A DNA stretch of 64,000 nt from Pseudomonas cichorii. Lineage in GTDB: Bacteria; Pseudomonadota; Gammaproteobacteria; Pseudomonadales; Pseudomonadaceae. The stretch spans positions 124,001-188,000 of the forward strand of contig NZ_BLVZ01000006.1 in NCBI RefSeq assembly GCF_015471405.1, written 5' to 3'. Under the pieces are notes generated by a model. It searched no databases. It saw only the letters and a list, made by a program, of their open reading frames with translations, and was not told the DNA's origin. The position numbers were made by a program, and so were the translations under genes. Below, piece by piece: positions 18,379 to 26,474 of this stretch; the stretch's first letter is position 1; every line of letters starts with the position of its first letter.

Positions 18379-18591
18379 TCAGCGTGGCTCAACCCGCTCC
18401 AGCGAGCGATCGAGTTCGGTTCGGGCCATGCCGATCAGATGCACGACAGAAAAGGCCAGGTCGCGTTTCGGGCCGTTGAGGCTGTCGCCGGATTCGTAGG
18501 CGGTAGCGGCTGCGCAACGCAGCAGATCGGAGACGTGTAGCAGGGATTCTTCGAGTGACGGGGCTGGTGGATCGGGCGTTACTTTTTTCAT
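18379..18591 (-). CDS. DUF3077 / DUF6124 family small protein
   Basis: Small acidic protein of unknown function (70 aa from MKKVTPDPP). The Pro-rich N-terminus and the helical part ESLLHVSDLLRCAAATAYES...RDLAFSVVHLIGMARTELDRSLE resemble a Pseudomonas family that is usually multicopy. The start is placed at the internal Met because AAGGA is 9 bp upstream of it; the upstream Met at 18600 touches that same AAGGA. It is preceded by an unusual structured leader. Confidence 0.7.
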   Translation of the reverse strand: MKKVTPDPPAPSLEESLLHVSDLLRCAAATAYESGDSLNGPKRDLAFSVVHLIGMARTELDRSLERVEPR

Positions 18592-18624
18592 GGTAAGCAT
18601 TCCTTATGGGGCCACCTTTCACTC

Positions 18625-18774
18625 GCTGCTAAACGATTGAGGGTGGCGGCTTTGTCGCGGGTTAGCAGACCGGGGAATACTCACCAAAAAAACCGGCGCA
18701 CCCGAAGGTGCCCCACGCAAAGCCGCCATAAGCAGTACTTTTGCATGGTGAGTATGTCCTGAGGGCTGCTAAAC
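18625..18774 (-). promoter_or_regulatory. Candidate pseudoknotted mRNA leader of the DUF3077 gene
   Basis: Read on the minus strand, the leader holds three complementary segment pairs. 18746-18755 pairs with 18677-18686 (10 bp perfect, ATACTCACCA / TGGTGAGTAT). 18765-18776 pairs with 18659-18668 (GGGTTTAGCAG / CTGCTAACCC, one bulge). 18718-18727 pairs with 18645-18654 (10 bp perfect, GGCGGCTTTG / CAAAGCCGCC). The first two nest; the third joins their loop to downstream sequence, an H-type pseudoknot. A second copy of the GTTTAGCAGC segment at 18625-18634 could compete for 18659-18668. An intrinsic terminator lies in the centre. Confidence 0.6.
18686..18711 (-). terminator. Intrinsic terminator inside the DUF3077 leader
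   Basis: On the minus strand GGCACC, a TTCG tetraloop, GGTGCGCC and then a run of seven T (18686-18692). It lies between the candidate promoter and the gene, so it would attenuate transcription of the gene. Confidence 0.65.
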
Positions 18775-18802
18775 CCGATCACTGATGAGCAGTGACCGAC
18801 AC

Positions 18803-18831
18803 AGCCTAGAGAGCCAAAAACACCCATGCAA
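18803..18831 (-). promoter_or_regulatory. Candidate promoter for the DUF3077 leader
   Basis: On the minus strand, TTGCAT (18826-18831), a 17-bp spacer and TAGGCT (18803-18808) form a plausible sigma-70 promoter about 25 bp upstream of the first paired leader segment. Match to consensus is modest. Confidence 0.35.
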
Positions 18832-18933
18832 GGGGGTAGGATTTTCTAGGAAAGTTCATGCGCATGAAAGGGATAAGACTGTAAGAAACGTCCTATATTT
18901 TCGGTATTTCGTAAGCTTGCGGTGGGCGATGGG

Positions 18934-18984
18934 GTAGGAGCGGATTTATCCGCGAAGACATTTTTCGCGAATGAATTCGCTATA
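18934..18984. repeat. REP doublet, family B, short loop and degenerate right end
   Basis: GTAGGAGCGGATTTATCCGCGA followed after a few bases by TCGCGAATGAATTCGCTATA. The right half has lost the terminal CTCCTAC. Only about 5 bp separate the halves. Confidence 0.75.
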
Positions 18985-19050
18985 GAAGGATGTTCAAACC
19001 GATCATGAAGGCTGGCAGGAGTACACCGTACTCGCTGCCAGGCTGTTCAG

Positions 19051-19446
19051 TTAGATGGAGATTCTGCCACTCGCTGTCCAGTTCGCGATAGGCGTGGTGC
19101 CTACGTTTTCGATCCGGTAGCGGTAGGTGCCTGGAGTGGGGGCGTAAAAGCTCAGTGATGCGCCACCATAGCTAGTGGTGCTGGAAATGACGGTCCAGGT
19201 GGCACCGTTCTGTTTCTCGAAAATGTGCTTGATATTGTTGGTGACAAATCGTGACGACAAGTCTTGCAACCTGAAGGTCTGTGTTGCTGCACATGAAGTG
19301 GTGTAGGGACCATAGACAACGGTCTCACCCTGAGGGTAAACATCGGAACCGCTGCGGTTGATGTTGAGGTTGATACAGGCGGCATAGGCATTGGTCGTGG
19401 CCAATACGGCAGTCGCAAAGAGGGCCAGGAAAGTCTTCTTGAGCAT
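19051..19446 (-). CDS. Secreted small beta-rich protein, paralogue 1
   Basis: Unrecognised 131-aa protein with a clear Sec signal (MLKKTFLALFATAVLATTNAY, cut near AYA-A) and two Cys in the mature part (ACINLN, SCAATQ) that could form a disulfide. The mature sequence alternates polar and hydrophobic residues, suggesting a beta sandwich, with NIKHIFEKQNGATWTV in the centre and GTYRYRIENVGTTPIANWTASG at the end. The adjacent gene at 19573 is a clear paralogue, and their upstream regions are also similar. Confidence 0.8.
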   Translation of the reverse strand: MLKKTFLALFATAVLATTNAYAACINLNINRSGSDVYPQGETVVYGPYTTSCAATQTFRLQDLSSRFVTNNIKHIFEKQNGATWTVISSTTSYGGASLSFYAPTPGTYRYRIENVGTTPIANWTASGRISI

Positions 19447-19512
19447 GTGTAAATCCTTTTGGTGTTGGCAATGATTTAAGGTTTTAAGCTTTCAATCAGG
19501 CGTAGCAGTATT

Positions 19513-19527
19513 CCTTTTTTAAAAAGG
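19513..19527. repeat. A/T palindrome upstream of secreted paralogue 1
   Basis: CCTTTTTTAAAAAGG, about 70 bp upstream of the start codon. A related palindrome (CCTTTTTTGAAAAAAGG, 20064-20080) is at the same position upstream of paralogue 2. It may be a regulator site or the terminator of the gene upstream. Confidence 0.5.
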
Positions 19528-19572
19528 TATTATTTTTGTTAAATGTGTAAAGGGCTTTAATAAACGATAGAG

Positions 19573-19995
19573 TTACAGCGTGCCCGGAATGGTGAACAAG
19601 GTGACTCGGCCACTCATTGTCCAGTTCGCGATTCTTGAGGTGCCGACGTTTTCTATCCGATAACGGTAAGTGCCGTTAGTGCTGATGAAAAAGCTTTTGG
19701 TAACGGACGCTGCGCCGGTGCTGGTGCTGCTGGAAACGACGGTCCAGGTGGAACCGTTCTGTTTCTCGAAAATATGCTTGATCGAGTTATTGCTGTTTGT
19801 CGCCGACAAATCCTGGAAGGTGAAGCTCTGTGGCCCGGCACATGAAATGCTGTAAGGGCCATAGACAATGGCATCGCCTTGGGCGAGGACATTGGCTCCA
19901 CTGCCGTTGACGTTGAGGTTGGCACAGGCGGCATGGGCGTTACCCGTGGCCAGTACGGCAGTTGCAAAGAGAGCCAGGCAGGTCTTCTTGAGCAT
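19573..19995 (-). CDS. Secreted small beta-rich protein, paralogue 2
   Basis: 140-aa paralogue of the protein at 19051. The signal peptide MLKKTCLALFATAVLATGNAH is nearly the same; shared mature blocks are QG-VYGPY-SCA, QDLS, NIKHIFEKQNGSTWTVVSS and GTYRYRIENVGTSRIANWTMSG. About half the residues match by eye. It ends with a short extra tail (TLFTIPGTL). Function unknown. Confidence 0.8.
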   Translation of the reverse strand: MLKKTCLALFATAVLATGNAHAACANLNVNGSGANVLAQGDAIVYGPYSISCAGPQSFTFQDLSATNSNNSIKHIFEKQNGSTWTVVSSSTSTGAASVTKSFFISTNGTYRYRIENVGTSRIANWTMSGRVTLFTIPGTL

Positions 19996-20311
19996 GTGGA
20001 AAATCCTTTTGGTGTTGACGATGATTTTAAAGTTTTAAACTTTCAATCAGGCGTAGCAGTGTCCCTTTTTTGAAAAAAGGTATTGTTTTTATTCTGTCTT
20101 TAATGGGCGCGCGTCGAAAGATTGACACGCTGTTATGCGGTCATGTTCAGGCGCATGCATTTAAGTAAGTGGAGGTCTAAGTGTGAATACACTTGGGTAT
20201 TGAACACCTTCCCTGTGTCGACATGATCATATCCATATTCAAGTACTGAGCGTGCTTGTGTGGCATGTTTATAGCGATTATGTCTGGGGTGTGCAAGCGT
20301 TTTGTTACGAA

Positions 20312-20350
20312 TGAAAAGGCCCCACCAGCGCGATAGCGCCGGTGAGGCCT
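20312..20350 (-). terminator. Intrinsic terminator of sbp
   Basis: On the minus strand AGGCCTCACC, GCGC, a short loop, GCGC, GGTGGGGCCT and then TTTTC, immediately downstream of the sulfate-binding protein gene. Confidence 0.75.
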
Positions 20351-20358
20351 GTATTTAC

Positions 20359-21357
20359 TTACTTGCCCGAATAAATCTGATCGAACACGCCACCGTCAAC
20401 AAAGTGGGTCTTCTGCACGGTGCGCCAGTCACCGAAGGTTTTCTCTACGGACAGGAAATCGACTTTCGGGAAGCGATCCTTGTACTTGGCCAACACTGTT
20501 GCGTCGCGTGGGCGCAGGTAGTTGTTGGCGGCGATTTCCTGAGCTTCAGGGGACCACAGGTATTTCAGGTAGCCTTCGGCCAGTGCGCGGGACTCTTTCT
20601 TGTCCACGACCTTGTCGACCACGCTTACAGGCGGCTCGGCTTCGGCGGAAACGCTTGGGTAGACGACTTCAAACTGGTCGCGACCGAACTCGCGGGCGAT
20701 CATTTCCGCTTCGTTCTCGAAGGTCACCAGTACGTCGCCGATCTGGTTGGTCATGAAGGTGGTGGTTGCGCCACGACCGCCGGTGTCCAGTACCGGTACG
20801 TGCTTGAACAACTGGCCGACGAACTTGCGGGCAGCCGCTTCATCGCCGCCGTTCTTCAGGGTGTAACCCCAGGCCGACAGGTAGGTGTAGCGGCCGTTGC
20901 CCGAGGTTTTCGGGTTCGGCACGATGACTTCGACGCCATCCTTGATCAGGTCCGGCCAGTCTTTCAGCGCTTTAGGGTTGCCTTTGCGCACGATGAACAC
21001 AGTGGCGGAAGTGAAGGGCGCGCTGTTGTTCGGCAGGCGTGTTACCCAGTTCTTCGGCACCAGCTCGCCATTATCGGCCAGGGCATTGATGTCGGTGGCC
21101 ATGTTCATGGTGATGACGTCAGCCGGCAGACCATCGATCACGGAACGCGCCTGCTTGCTCGACCCACCGAAGGACATCTGTACCGTGACGTCTTCCTTGT
21201 GCTCGGCTTTCCAGTGCTTCTGGAAGGCGCTGTTGTAGTCCTTGTAGAAGTCACGCATCACGTCGTAGGAGACGTTGAGCAGAGTCGGGGCGGCCTGTGC
21301 GGCACTGGCAAAAGCCAGGCCTGCGGCCAGTAGCGAGGCGGCGAAGATTTTTTTCAC
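20359..21357 (-). CDS. sbp: Periplasmic sulfate-binding protein Sbp
   Basis: Solute-binding subunit for sulfate or thiosulfate uptake. The signal peptide (KKIFAASLLAAGLAFASAAQA) is followed by family landmarks: LNVSYDVMRDFYKDYN, MSFGGSSKQARSVIDGLPAD, PNPKTSGNGRYTYLSAWGY and TTFMTNQIGDVLVTFENEA. The GTG at 21357 is chosen because AAGGA lies 8 bp upstream and the signal peptide starts there; the longer reading from 21438 adds a non-signal leader. Length 332 aa. The cysTWA transporter genes are not adjacent here. Confidence 0.93.
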   Translation of the reverse strand: MKKIFAASLLAAGLAFASAAQAAPTLLNVSYDVMRDFYKDYNSAFQKHWKAEHKEDVTVQMSFGGSSKQARSVIDGLPADVITMNMATDINALADNGELVPKNWVTRLPNNSAPFTSATVFIVRKGNPKALKDWPDLIKDGVEVIVPNPKTSGNGRYTYLSAWGYTLKNGGDEAAARKFVGQLFKHVPVLDTGGRGATTTFMTNQIGDVLVTFENEAEMIAREFGRDQFEVVYPSVSAEAEPPVSVVDKVVDKKESRALAEGYLKYLWSPEAQEIAANNYLRPRDATVLAKYKDRFPKVDFLSVEKTFGDWRTVQKTHFVDGGVFDQIYSGK

Positions 21358-21459
21358 TGCGGATTCCTTGAGTTGACAGTCATTGTTATAGGCTGATGGC
21401 GTAATGCCGCGACTATAGCCGCTGAGCATTGGCCTCATAAAGATTAAAAACGTATTTGC

Positions 21460-22293
21460 TTATGCCTGCTCTTGCGCCTTGGGAAACAGCGCATTGCCGC
21501 ACCGCGAACAGAACGCGGCGCCATGCTCATGGTGCTTTTTCACGCAGACCGGGCAGTCGTGTTTCAACTGTTCACCGCGCATGGCATTGGCCAGTTCGGC
21601 GGTGAATATACCGGTGGGTACGGCAATGATCGAGTAACCGATGATCATCACTACCGACGAGACCATTTGCCCCAGCGGTGTCTTGGGCACGATATCGCCG
21701 AAGCCCACGGTGGTCAGGGTCACGATAGCCCAGTAAATGCCTTTGGGGATGCTGGTGAACCCATGTTGCGGGCCTTCGATCACGTACATCAGGGTGCCGA
21801 ACACGGTGACCAGAGTCGAGACGCTGACCAGAAACACGATGATCTTCTGCTTGCTGCCACGCAGGGCTTCCACCAGATAGTGGGCCTGCTTCAGATAAGG
21901 ACTCAGCTTGAGTACCCGGAAGATACGCAGCATGCGGATGATCCGCACGATCAGCAGGTATTGGGCATCGCTGTAGTAGATCGCCAATACACCCGGCACG
22001 ATGGCCAGCAGGTCCACCAGGCCATAGAAGCTGAAAGCGTATTTCAGCGGCCTTGGCGAACAGTAGAGGCGCAGGATGTACTCGATGGCGAAAACCAGCG
22101 TAAAGCCCCACTCGATATAGGTGAGCAGGGCGGCGTAGTCGCGGTGGATGTCCTGAATGCTGTCGACCATGGTCACCAGCAGGCTGAGCAGAATGACAAC
22201 CAGCAGAATCTTGTCAAAACGCCGCCCGGCGGGTGTGTCGGTCTGGAAAATGATGCTGTGCAGCCGCTCGCGGCGGCTGAGGGTGGTGTTCAT
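21460..22293 (-). CDS. Voltage-gated-type potassium channel with zinc-ribbon tail
   Basis: Six-helix ion transporter of 277 aa. Arginine-bearing S4 is residues 117-130 (RIIRMLRIFRVLKL); the selectivity filter TTVGFGD is at 194-200, as in K+ channels. After the last helix the tail carries CPVC (C247, C250) and CSRC (C262, C265), a probable zinc ribbon. The zinc site and its function are inference; the channel fold is clear. Confidence 0.88.
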   Translation of the reverse strand: MNTTLSRRERLHSIIFQTDTPAGRRFDKILLVVILLSLLVTMVDSIQDIHRDYAALLTYIEWGFTLVFAIEYILRLYCSPRPLKYAFSFYGLVDLLAIVPGVLAIYYSDAQYLLIVRIIRMLRIFRVLKLSPYLKQAHYLVEALRGSKQKIIVFLVSVSTLVTVFGTLMYVIEGPQHGFTSIPKGIYWAIVTLTTVGFGDIVPKTPLGQMVSSVVMIIGYSIIAVPTGIFTAELANAMRGEQLKHDCPVCVKKHHEHGAAFCSRCGNALFPKAQEQA

Positions 22294-22401
22294 GAGGGCT
22301 CTCGCAATGAATATGGAGAAAGCTTAATGCCCTGCGTCACGAAGAATCCATTTTCTTTTGGCGCTTGCGTAACACGGTACGCAAGCGCCAGCCTTTTTTG
22401 A

Positions 22402-24387
22402 TCAGCTTCTGTCAGCTTCTGCGAGCCCTTTCAGTACTTTTGCGTGATGTACTTTATCCAGAACCTGTTCGGCATATTGCTCTGCGTTACCCAGCGTCTT
22501 GACGGTGGCGACCTGGCCTGTGGCAGCAAGCAGTCCGACGGCAGCCAGGTTTTGCTCGGGAAGCAGTCCGGCAGGTTTGCCTGCTGACAGCTCTGCATCC
22601 ATTTTGCGAAGAATGGCCAGGGTGCCCGCCAGATTTCCGGAAACGGGAACGGGGTTGGCCAGCGTTGCAGCGTTCTCGGTTGCGCCCTTTGCTGCCTTGG
22701 TTTCTTTCACTGGAGGCTTCGGGTTTGCCAGTGCGCTTGGTGTATCGCGTGGCGTGGCCAGTGATAGCAGGTGCAAGGGGGTATTGGCATTGGCGTCTCG
22801 CTGCGTCAAGGGGGTCAGGCCCCAGAGTTTTTCCAGCAGCGCAGGAACCGAAGCATGGTCGTAAAGTGTTGAGTCCACCGTGCCTTTGGGAATCAGCGGG
22901 GATGCCACGATGGCTGGCACTCGAACGCCTGCTGTCGTGAAGTCGAAACCATGGGTGTTGTTGGCTGCGGGAAATTTATCACCCGGCGCAGTTATTGTTC
23001 CTGGCGCGACCGAGTCATAGAGACCGCCATGTTCGTCGTAAGTGACGATCAACAGACTGGTGTTCCAGTAAGGCGAGTTGCGGATAGCGGCATAGACGGC
23101 CTGCAGCAAGTGCTCTCCACCATAGACGTCATCCATCGGGTGCTGTGATGAGCCGCCTGCATAATCAGTACTGGCACTCCCGTAATGAGGCTCTATGAAC
23201 GTGTAGGAAAACGGGTAGGGTTGTTGCAGGTCGTCCGCAAAGTGCTGAAGGGATTCAATATCAAACACTGACAGGCCTTTGAGGGCGGCGACCTGTGGGA
23301 TCGCACCCAGTGGTGTTCCTCGTTCAGGCTGATCGCTGTACAGGCTTAGATAGGTTTTTGGCTGAACCTGAGAGTCGTTGTAGATCCTGTATTGAATGTT
23401 GGCATCTTTGAGCCGTTGGAAAATGGACCCGTTGGGGTATACAAATCCATCGGTTGTTTCCCAGGTGAGCATCTGATCCTGTTTCGGGCTGTCGTCGAAG
23501 CCGGCCGAAGAAGCGCCATGAACGAAGAAGCGGTTCGGCCACGTCGGTCCCGGAATGGAAGAGTGCCAGTGATCGCATATAGCGAATTCGGTCGCCAGGT
23601 TATAGATGACAGGCAGTTGAGTCCGCGTGTCGAAGCACGACATGACATCGATGACGTCTTCGGGCGATGGCGCTTTTTTCGGGTATTCCGTTGTTGATGT
23701 TGCGTAGCTTGAAGCGAACCCGGAATTGTTGATGGTGGGATAAGGTTGACCTTTGACAAAAGGGGTGCCCCCGGTCAGTTGTTCCAAGACATCAGTGAAC
23801 TCGTGCCCCGGATCGCTTGGCATGCTGACGGGCGCGCTGGCCTGAACTTTATAGACGTCTTCCTTGTAAGTGTTCGAGTCATTGATTGTGGCTGCCGTTA
23901 TGCCTGGAATCCCGGACATGGCGAATATATTGTCGAACGAATGGTTTTCCAGCATGACGACAAATACGTGGGTGATGGGGGCAGCGGCAGCGGGTGCCAG
24001 CTTTTTCATACCATCACTGCATCCACCTGACTTCAATGCAATATTGAACTTCGCGGTGCTCACAGACAGGGTAATGGTTTGCCCTGCATCCTTGCTTTGC
24101 AGTTGGCATTCCTTCTTGTAATTGTTTGCCGCTGTGCCTGTATTGGCGTAGTAGCCTGGCGATTCACCATCCCTGACGTTGACCATGACGGACCAGTAAT
24201 CCAGAACATCAATGACATCCAGCCCTGTTTCAAAAGTAACTTCCAGTGGGCCGACAGTTTGTCCCGGCTGTGCAGCCCATTGCCCAGACTGTCTTTGGTC
24301 GTTTGAGTCTGTGTGGAACAGAATAATATCGGCATTTCCGCCCGTGTCATTGGTGATGAAAATGGTCGCGTTGTGTTTTGTGCCCAT
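22402..24387 (-). CDS. Phosphoesterase-family protein (phospholipase C / acid phosphatase type)
   Basis: 661-aa protein of the phosphoesterase family that contains non-haemolytic phospholipases C and acid phosphatases. The catalytic domain starts near residue 137 with ITHVFVVMLENHSFDNIF (the metal-binding Glu-Asn region). Further landmarks are HSSIPGPTWPNRFFVHGAS, FSYTFIEPHYG, LLIVTYDEHGGLYD and RVPAIVASPLIPKGTVD. Residues 1-130 form a separate Thr/Asp-rich beta-like domain. There is no Sec or Tat signal, unlike classical PlcN. It lies 74 bp downstream of the PI-PLC-like gene on the same strand, so the two may be co-expressed. Substrate unknown. Confidence 0.82.
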   Translation of the reverse strand: MGTKHNATIFITNDTGGNADIILFHTDSNDQRQSGQWAAQPGQTVGPLEVTFETGLDVIDVLDYWSVMVNVRDGESPGYYANTGTAANNYKKECQLQSKDAGQTITLSVSTAKFNIALKSGGCSDGMKKLAPAAAAPITHVFVVMLENHSFDNIFAMSGIPGITAATINDSNTYKEDVYKVQASAPVSMPSDPGHEFTDVLEQLTGGTPFVKGQPYPTINNSGFASSYATSTTEYPKKAPSPEDVIDVMSCFDTRTQLPVIYNLATEFAICDHWHSSIPGPTWPNRFFVHGASSAGFDDSPKQDQMLTWETTDGFVYPNGSIFQRLKDANIQYRIYNDSQVQPKTYLSLYSDQPERGTPLGAIPQVAALKGLSVFDIESLQHFADDLQQPYPFSYTFIEPHYGSASTDYAGGSSQHPMDDVYGGEHLLQAVYAAIRNSPYWNTSLLIVTYDEHGGLYDSVAPGTITAPGDKFPAANNTHGFDFTTAGVRVPAIVASPLIPKGTVDSTLYDHASVPALLEKLWGLTPLTQRDANANTPLHLLSLATPRDTPSALANPKPPVKETKAAKGATENAATLANPVPVSGNLAGTLAILRKMDAELSAGKPAGLLPEQNLAAVGLLAATGQVATVKTLGNAEQYAEQVLDKVHHAKVLKGLAEADRS

Positions 24388-24461
24388 GCTGGTACTTCCC
24401 TTACATACAAGAGTTGGCTGTTATTATCAGGCTTGTTACAAAGGCTTGAATTGGCGGATAA

Positions 24462-25895
24462 CTAGAGTTTGCCGGCTCTGACCTGTGTGATCTGTTTCGC
24501 AATGGAAGCCAGGGCGTTGTCACAGAAGTCGTTGAGAAAGACGACAAGTCCCGATGCGCTCAGATTGCTGGCGACGTTCTTGACCAGCCACGGATAGGTA
24601 TGGAAGTCGAATCCCGGCTTGGTGGACATCAACGGAGAAGAGGCATCGCTCAGGGTCACAATGGCGGGACCGGCTGCCCCGTCCACTCCACTGGCTGTTC
24701 CTTGAAGTTGCAGTACGGTGTAGTCGTTTTCGGCTTGGCCTTTCGGCGTCATTCCGTTCAAGGCAGCCAGAATGTTGCTGACGTCTGTCGTGGTGTAACT
24801 GCCGTTGTAGGAGTCGTACTTTGTGGCGTCATTGCCAGATTTGGTCTGCTGTAGCAGGATCAGGCGTTTCGATTGCGAGAGCAGGGTGGCATAACTTGAG
24901 GCAAGATCACCTTTGTAGCCGGGTACGATCTTGCCCAGGGTCTTGGTGTTGGCCAGTGCAGTATTGAGCATCCCGTCGAGTACATCGGGTGCTGGTTTCA
25001 TTGTGTCTTGCGCGAACCCCTGGAAGTTCGGGCTGATGACGACAATTTCCGTCGGGTGCTGAGCCAGCCAGTTCAGTATGTCTTGCAGGAAGCTCTGATA
25101 CGAATAGCCTGGAATCAGGTTGTGCTGGTGATAGATACCGTCCGTAATGTTCTGATAGCAATATCCCGGACGGAAGTCGAAGTAGCGGGTCCCCAGGTTG
25201 AGCTGTGCGGTTATGTTGTCTTTCTGGGTAAACGCCAGGTTGATGATTGCGCGCAAGGCATTGGGTTTGCTCAGAGAAGCGATGAAAGCAATGGGGCCGA
25301 TGGGAGGAGGAAGCATGCTTGCGAGGCTGGATACGAACTCTGCGTCATCCAACAGTTTTGTGATCAGTGTCGGGTCAAACATGCCGGCGTCATGGGCACC
25401 CGGCAATGCAAAGGTGGAAAACGGCTTTTCTGTCAGTGCCGCTCCCATGCTGTTTGCGAGATCTCCCATCCAGCCTGACATGTCGCCTGTGGCGTATACA
25501 TAAGACTGGTCCTGGTTGGTAAGACCGCCGCTTCCGCTTCCGCTGTCGTAAAAACCATAGGAAATCGCCCAGCCCTGCCCGAACAGGGAGGGGGTCTGCA
25601 GCATGTTGCCCATGGTGGTATCGCCAAGGTTTCCGGTAAAGGGTGCAATATCTGCATACCTGTTCGCTATCGGTTTCTGGTTCTTTGAAATTTGCCACTT
25701 ATAGCGTCCGGTGTGCGAGAGAATACCGATATCGCTTTCCGAGATCTGAAGGTTGCCATGTTGCATCGTGTTCGGCGTATCAAGTTGATAGGAGGCCGTT
25801 TTATCACCCAAATCGGTGGGTTGCTGGAAGAGGGTAGTAAAGTCGTTGGTTTCCACGTAAGCGTAATAATCGACACCTTTGCCTGGCCAGCCCAT
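24462..25895 (-). CDS. Phosphatidylinositol-specific phospholipase C X-domain protein
   Basis: 477-aa protein with a PI-PLC X-type catalytic region: catalytic His H168 in ALPGAHDAGMFD, the strand GTRYFDFRPG (235-244) and the second His in YHQHNL (H256/H258), followed by QDILNWLAQHPTEIVVIS. Residues 1-150 are an extra domain without recognised homology. No signal peptide is visible. GAGG lies 8 bp before the ATG. With the phosphoesterase gene downstream it makes a two-gene lipase cluster. Substrate and export route are unknown. Confidence 0.82.
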   Translation of the reverse strand: MGWPGKGVDYYAYVETNDFTTLFQQPTDLGDKTASYQLDTPNTMQHGNLQISESDIGILSHTGRYKWQISKNQKPIANRYADIAPFTGNLGDTTMGNMLQTPSLFGQGWAISYGFYDSGSGSGGLTNQDQSYVYATGDMSGWMGDLANSMGAALTEKPFSTFALPGAHDAGMFDPTLITKLLDDAEFVSSLASMLPPPIGPIAFIASLSKPNALRAIINLAFTQKDNITAQLNLGTRYFDFRPGYCYQNITDGIYHQHNLIPGYSYQSFLQDILNWLAQHPTEIVVISPNFQGFAQDTMKPAPDVLDGMLNTALANTKTLGKIVPGYKGDLASSYATLLSQSKRLILLQQTKSGNDATKYDSYNGSYTTTDVSNILAALNGMTPKGQAENDYTVLQLQGTASGVDGAAGPAIVTLSDASSPLMSTKPGFDFHTYPWLVKNVASNLSASGLVVFLNDFCDNALASIAKQITQVRAGKL

Positions 25896-26474
25896 GATGT
25901 TTACCTCAGGTTGATGAAGTCAGTAAGAATTCTGTTGCCTGTGTGCAATAAGTACATATACACAGGCACAACAAAGTGAAGACCGGAATAACATCCAGTC
26001 GCTTTTCTATCAGTGTGGTATTGGGTGTGAAGGACATGCCTGATGACGCTGCAAGGCAGTGTTCTCGACAAACTACAAGGGTCGTAGAACCGAATGGTTA
26101 TCTACTGAAAGAGAAGTACGCCATGCATGGCGGTCATCCTTGATTATAGTTTTAAGATTAATGGCCATATGATGGCTCTGCTATTTAATAGCATTATTGA
26201 AATCTGCTCGCAAGCACAAACGCCGTTAAATTTTTTGTGGGTTGAAACAGGGCGCTGATACCCGCAGGCCACTGCGTGCTGCCCTGTTTTCGAGCAGTTA
26301 TTAAAGAGGAGGGTTTTATATTGCCTGGCGCCAAGGTTTGCAGTGGGGGAGGGTATTGATGTCGTTTGATTTGGTGGGCACGAGTTCATTCGCGAAGACG
26401 ATTCAAACGACATCTATTCGTGCCGTATGTCAGGTCTTCCCGAATGAGTTCGGCCCTGCACAATGATACTGACC
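25896..26474. other. A+T-rich intergenic region
   Basis: About 580 bp with no convincing gene. It holds an inverted repeat 40 bp upstream of the PI-PLC gene (GTTGCCTGTGT 25934-25944 against ACACAGGCA 25960-25968), a hairpin at about 26247-26290 (AACAGGGC / GCCCTGTTTT) and a degenerate family-B REP doublet at about 26378-26458. A minus-strand opening at 26144-26413 has no ribosome-binding site or protein-like composition. Confidence 0.6.

Noticed and set aside
20302..21333. Plus-strand frame of 343 codons opposite sbp
   Set aside because: The minus strand encodes a clear sulfate-binding protein; the plus frame has no start signal or family match.
22360..22389. Perfect 11-bp hairpin with T6 between the phosphoesterase and K+ channel genes
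   Set aside because: The T run is on the plus strand while both flanking genes are on the minus strand, so it is not a normal terminator for either; kept only as an unexplained hairpin.
26144..26413. Minus-strand 89-codon frame in the A+T-rich gap
   Set aside because: No ribosome-binding site, no recognisable protein character, and it runs into a degenerate REP element.
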